Shown here: piece by piece, positions 22,692-22,943 of the stretch
How the letters are laid out: the number at the start of each line of letters is the position of its first letter
Numbering within the stretch: position 1 is the stretch's first letter
Source: an uncultured bacterium
GTDB taxonomy: Bacteria > Verrucomicrobiota > Kiritimatiellia > RFP12 > UBA1067
NCBI GenBank assembly: GCA_900547945.1
Contig: URIT01000040.1
Location: 1-22,943, forward strand
Length of the DNA stretch: 22,943 nt
Direction: 5' to 3'
Notes under the pieces: model-generated
Told to the model about the DNA's origin: nothing
The model's database searches: none
The model's input: the letters and a program-made list of their open reading frames with translations, nothing else
Position numbers and translations under genes: made by a program

Positions 22692-22943
22692 ATGTCCACG
22701 AACAGAAAAAAACCTCCATCCGGCCCCGCCGCGCCGTCCCGCCTCCCCCCGGCGGGTAGCGTTTCCCCGGACGCCATTCCGCATCCCGTCCGTGCGGCGC
22801 ATCCCGTCCGTGCGGATGGCACGCGCCCCGATGGCCCTGCCGCACGTTCCCCCGCCGGGGAGCTGGCGGCGTGGCTCGCGAAGTACGCGCCCGTCGAGCG
22901 GGCCATCCTGGAGGCGCGGGAGCGGCGGCTCCGCAACCGCGCG
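22692..22943 (+). CDS. partial CDS, unknown protein with Pro/Ala-rich N-terminus
   Basis: The frame is open from ATG at 22692 to the window edge (84 codons). Residues 1-55 are low-complexity, rich in Pro, Ala, Arg and Ser, and include a duplicated HPVRA unit. From about residue 56 the sequence looks like an ordered helical domain (GELAAWLAKYAPVERAILEA followed by an Arg-rich segment), with strongly GC-biased third codon positions. I do not recognise the family from this piece. The start is supported by the promoter 6 bases upstream. Confidence 0.6.
   Translation, partial: MSTNRKKPPSGPAAPSRLPPAGSVSPDAIPHPVRAAHPVRADGTRPDGPAARSPAGELAAWLAKYAPVERAILEARERRLRNRA
22781..22816 (+). repeat. 18-base tandem duplication inside the right-edge gene
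   Basis: Two adjacent copies of GCATCCCGTCCGTGCGG plus one base (22781-22798 and 22799-22816) differ only in the last base. They encode HPVRAA and HPVRAD in the low-complexity N-terminal region. The unit is a multiple of three, so the frame is kept. Confidence 0.85.

Overview
The window is a dense, very GC-rich bacterial chromosome segment. Nearly every gene is on the minus strand; only the AraC-type regulator at 21319-22479 and the partial gene at 22692 are on the plus strand. I see no tRNA, rRNA, CRISPR array, insertion sequence or phage gene. The content suggests a diderm of the PVC group, most likely Kiritimatiellota/Verrucomicrobiota. The reasons are a XylR-type regulator (sugar-binding domain plus AraC helix-turn-helix), a hydrazine-synthase-alpha-like cytochrome typical of PVC genomes, a large secreted beta-helix repeat protein, and a meso-DAP type MurE in a mraZ-rsmH-ftsL-ftsI-murE cluster. 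The taxonomic call is inference.

Layout, read along the minus strand from right to left. (1) A divergent regulator (21319-22479) faces a secreted repeat protein (18355-21150). This is followed at short or overlapping spacing by an iron-dependent alcohol dehydrogenase, a DeoC-family aldolase and an FGGY sugar kinase (14801-18287). (2) A secreted two-haem protein with a beta-propeller (11338-14703) has a promoter almost identical to that of the repeat protein. (3) A probable operon follows: PfkB sugar kinase (KDG-kinase-like), Rrf2 regulator, MnmA, NadA and a Crp/Fnr regulator (7029-11255), closed by a clear hairpin terminator at 6966-7002. (4) The cell-division and wall operon mraZ-rsmH-ftsL-ftsI-murE (2078-6870) runs with tiny gaps or overlaps into a small lipoprotein, a ketoacyl-synthase-like protein and an acyltransferase (249-2093). 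(5) A partial gene runs off the left edge and another off the right edge.

How the genes may work together. The kinase, aldolase and alcohol dehydrogenase fit a phosphorylate-cleave-reduce route for a deoxy-sugar or related sugar, giving a triose phosphate and an aldehyde that is reduced to an alcohol. The neighbouring regulator is the obvious candidate controller. The twin promoters at 14795-14824 and 21222-21251 suggest that the two secreted proteins are expressed together. The last three genes of the wall operon resemble pieces of aryl-polyene-type lipid clusters and would tie an envelope-lipid activity to wall synthesis.

The most notable oddities are: a MurE without its N-terminal domain; an MnmA without the usual second catalytic cysteine; the twin promoters; a kinase with an aberrant C-terminal tail that runs through the next promoter; and several promoters whose -10 box lies only 6-11 bases from the start codon, which predicts leaderless or near-leaderless mRNAs.
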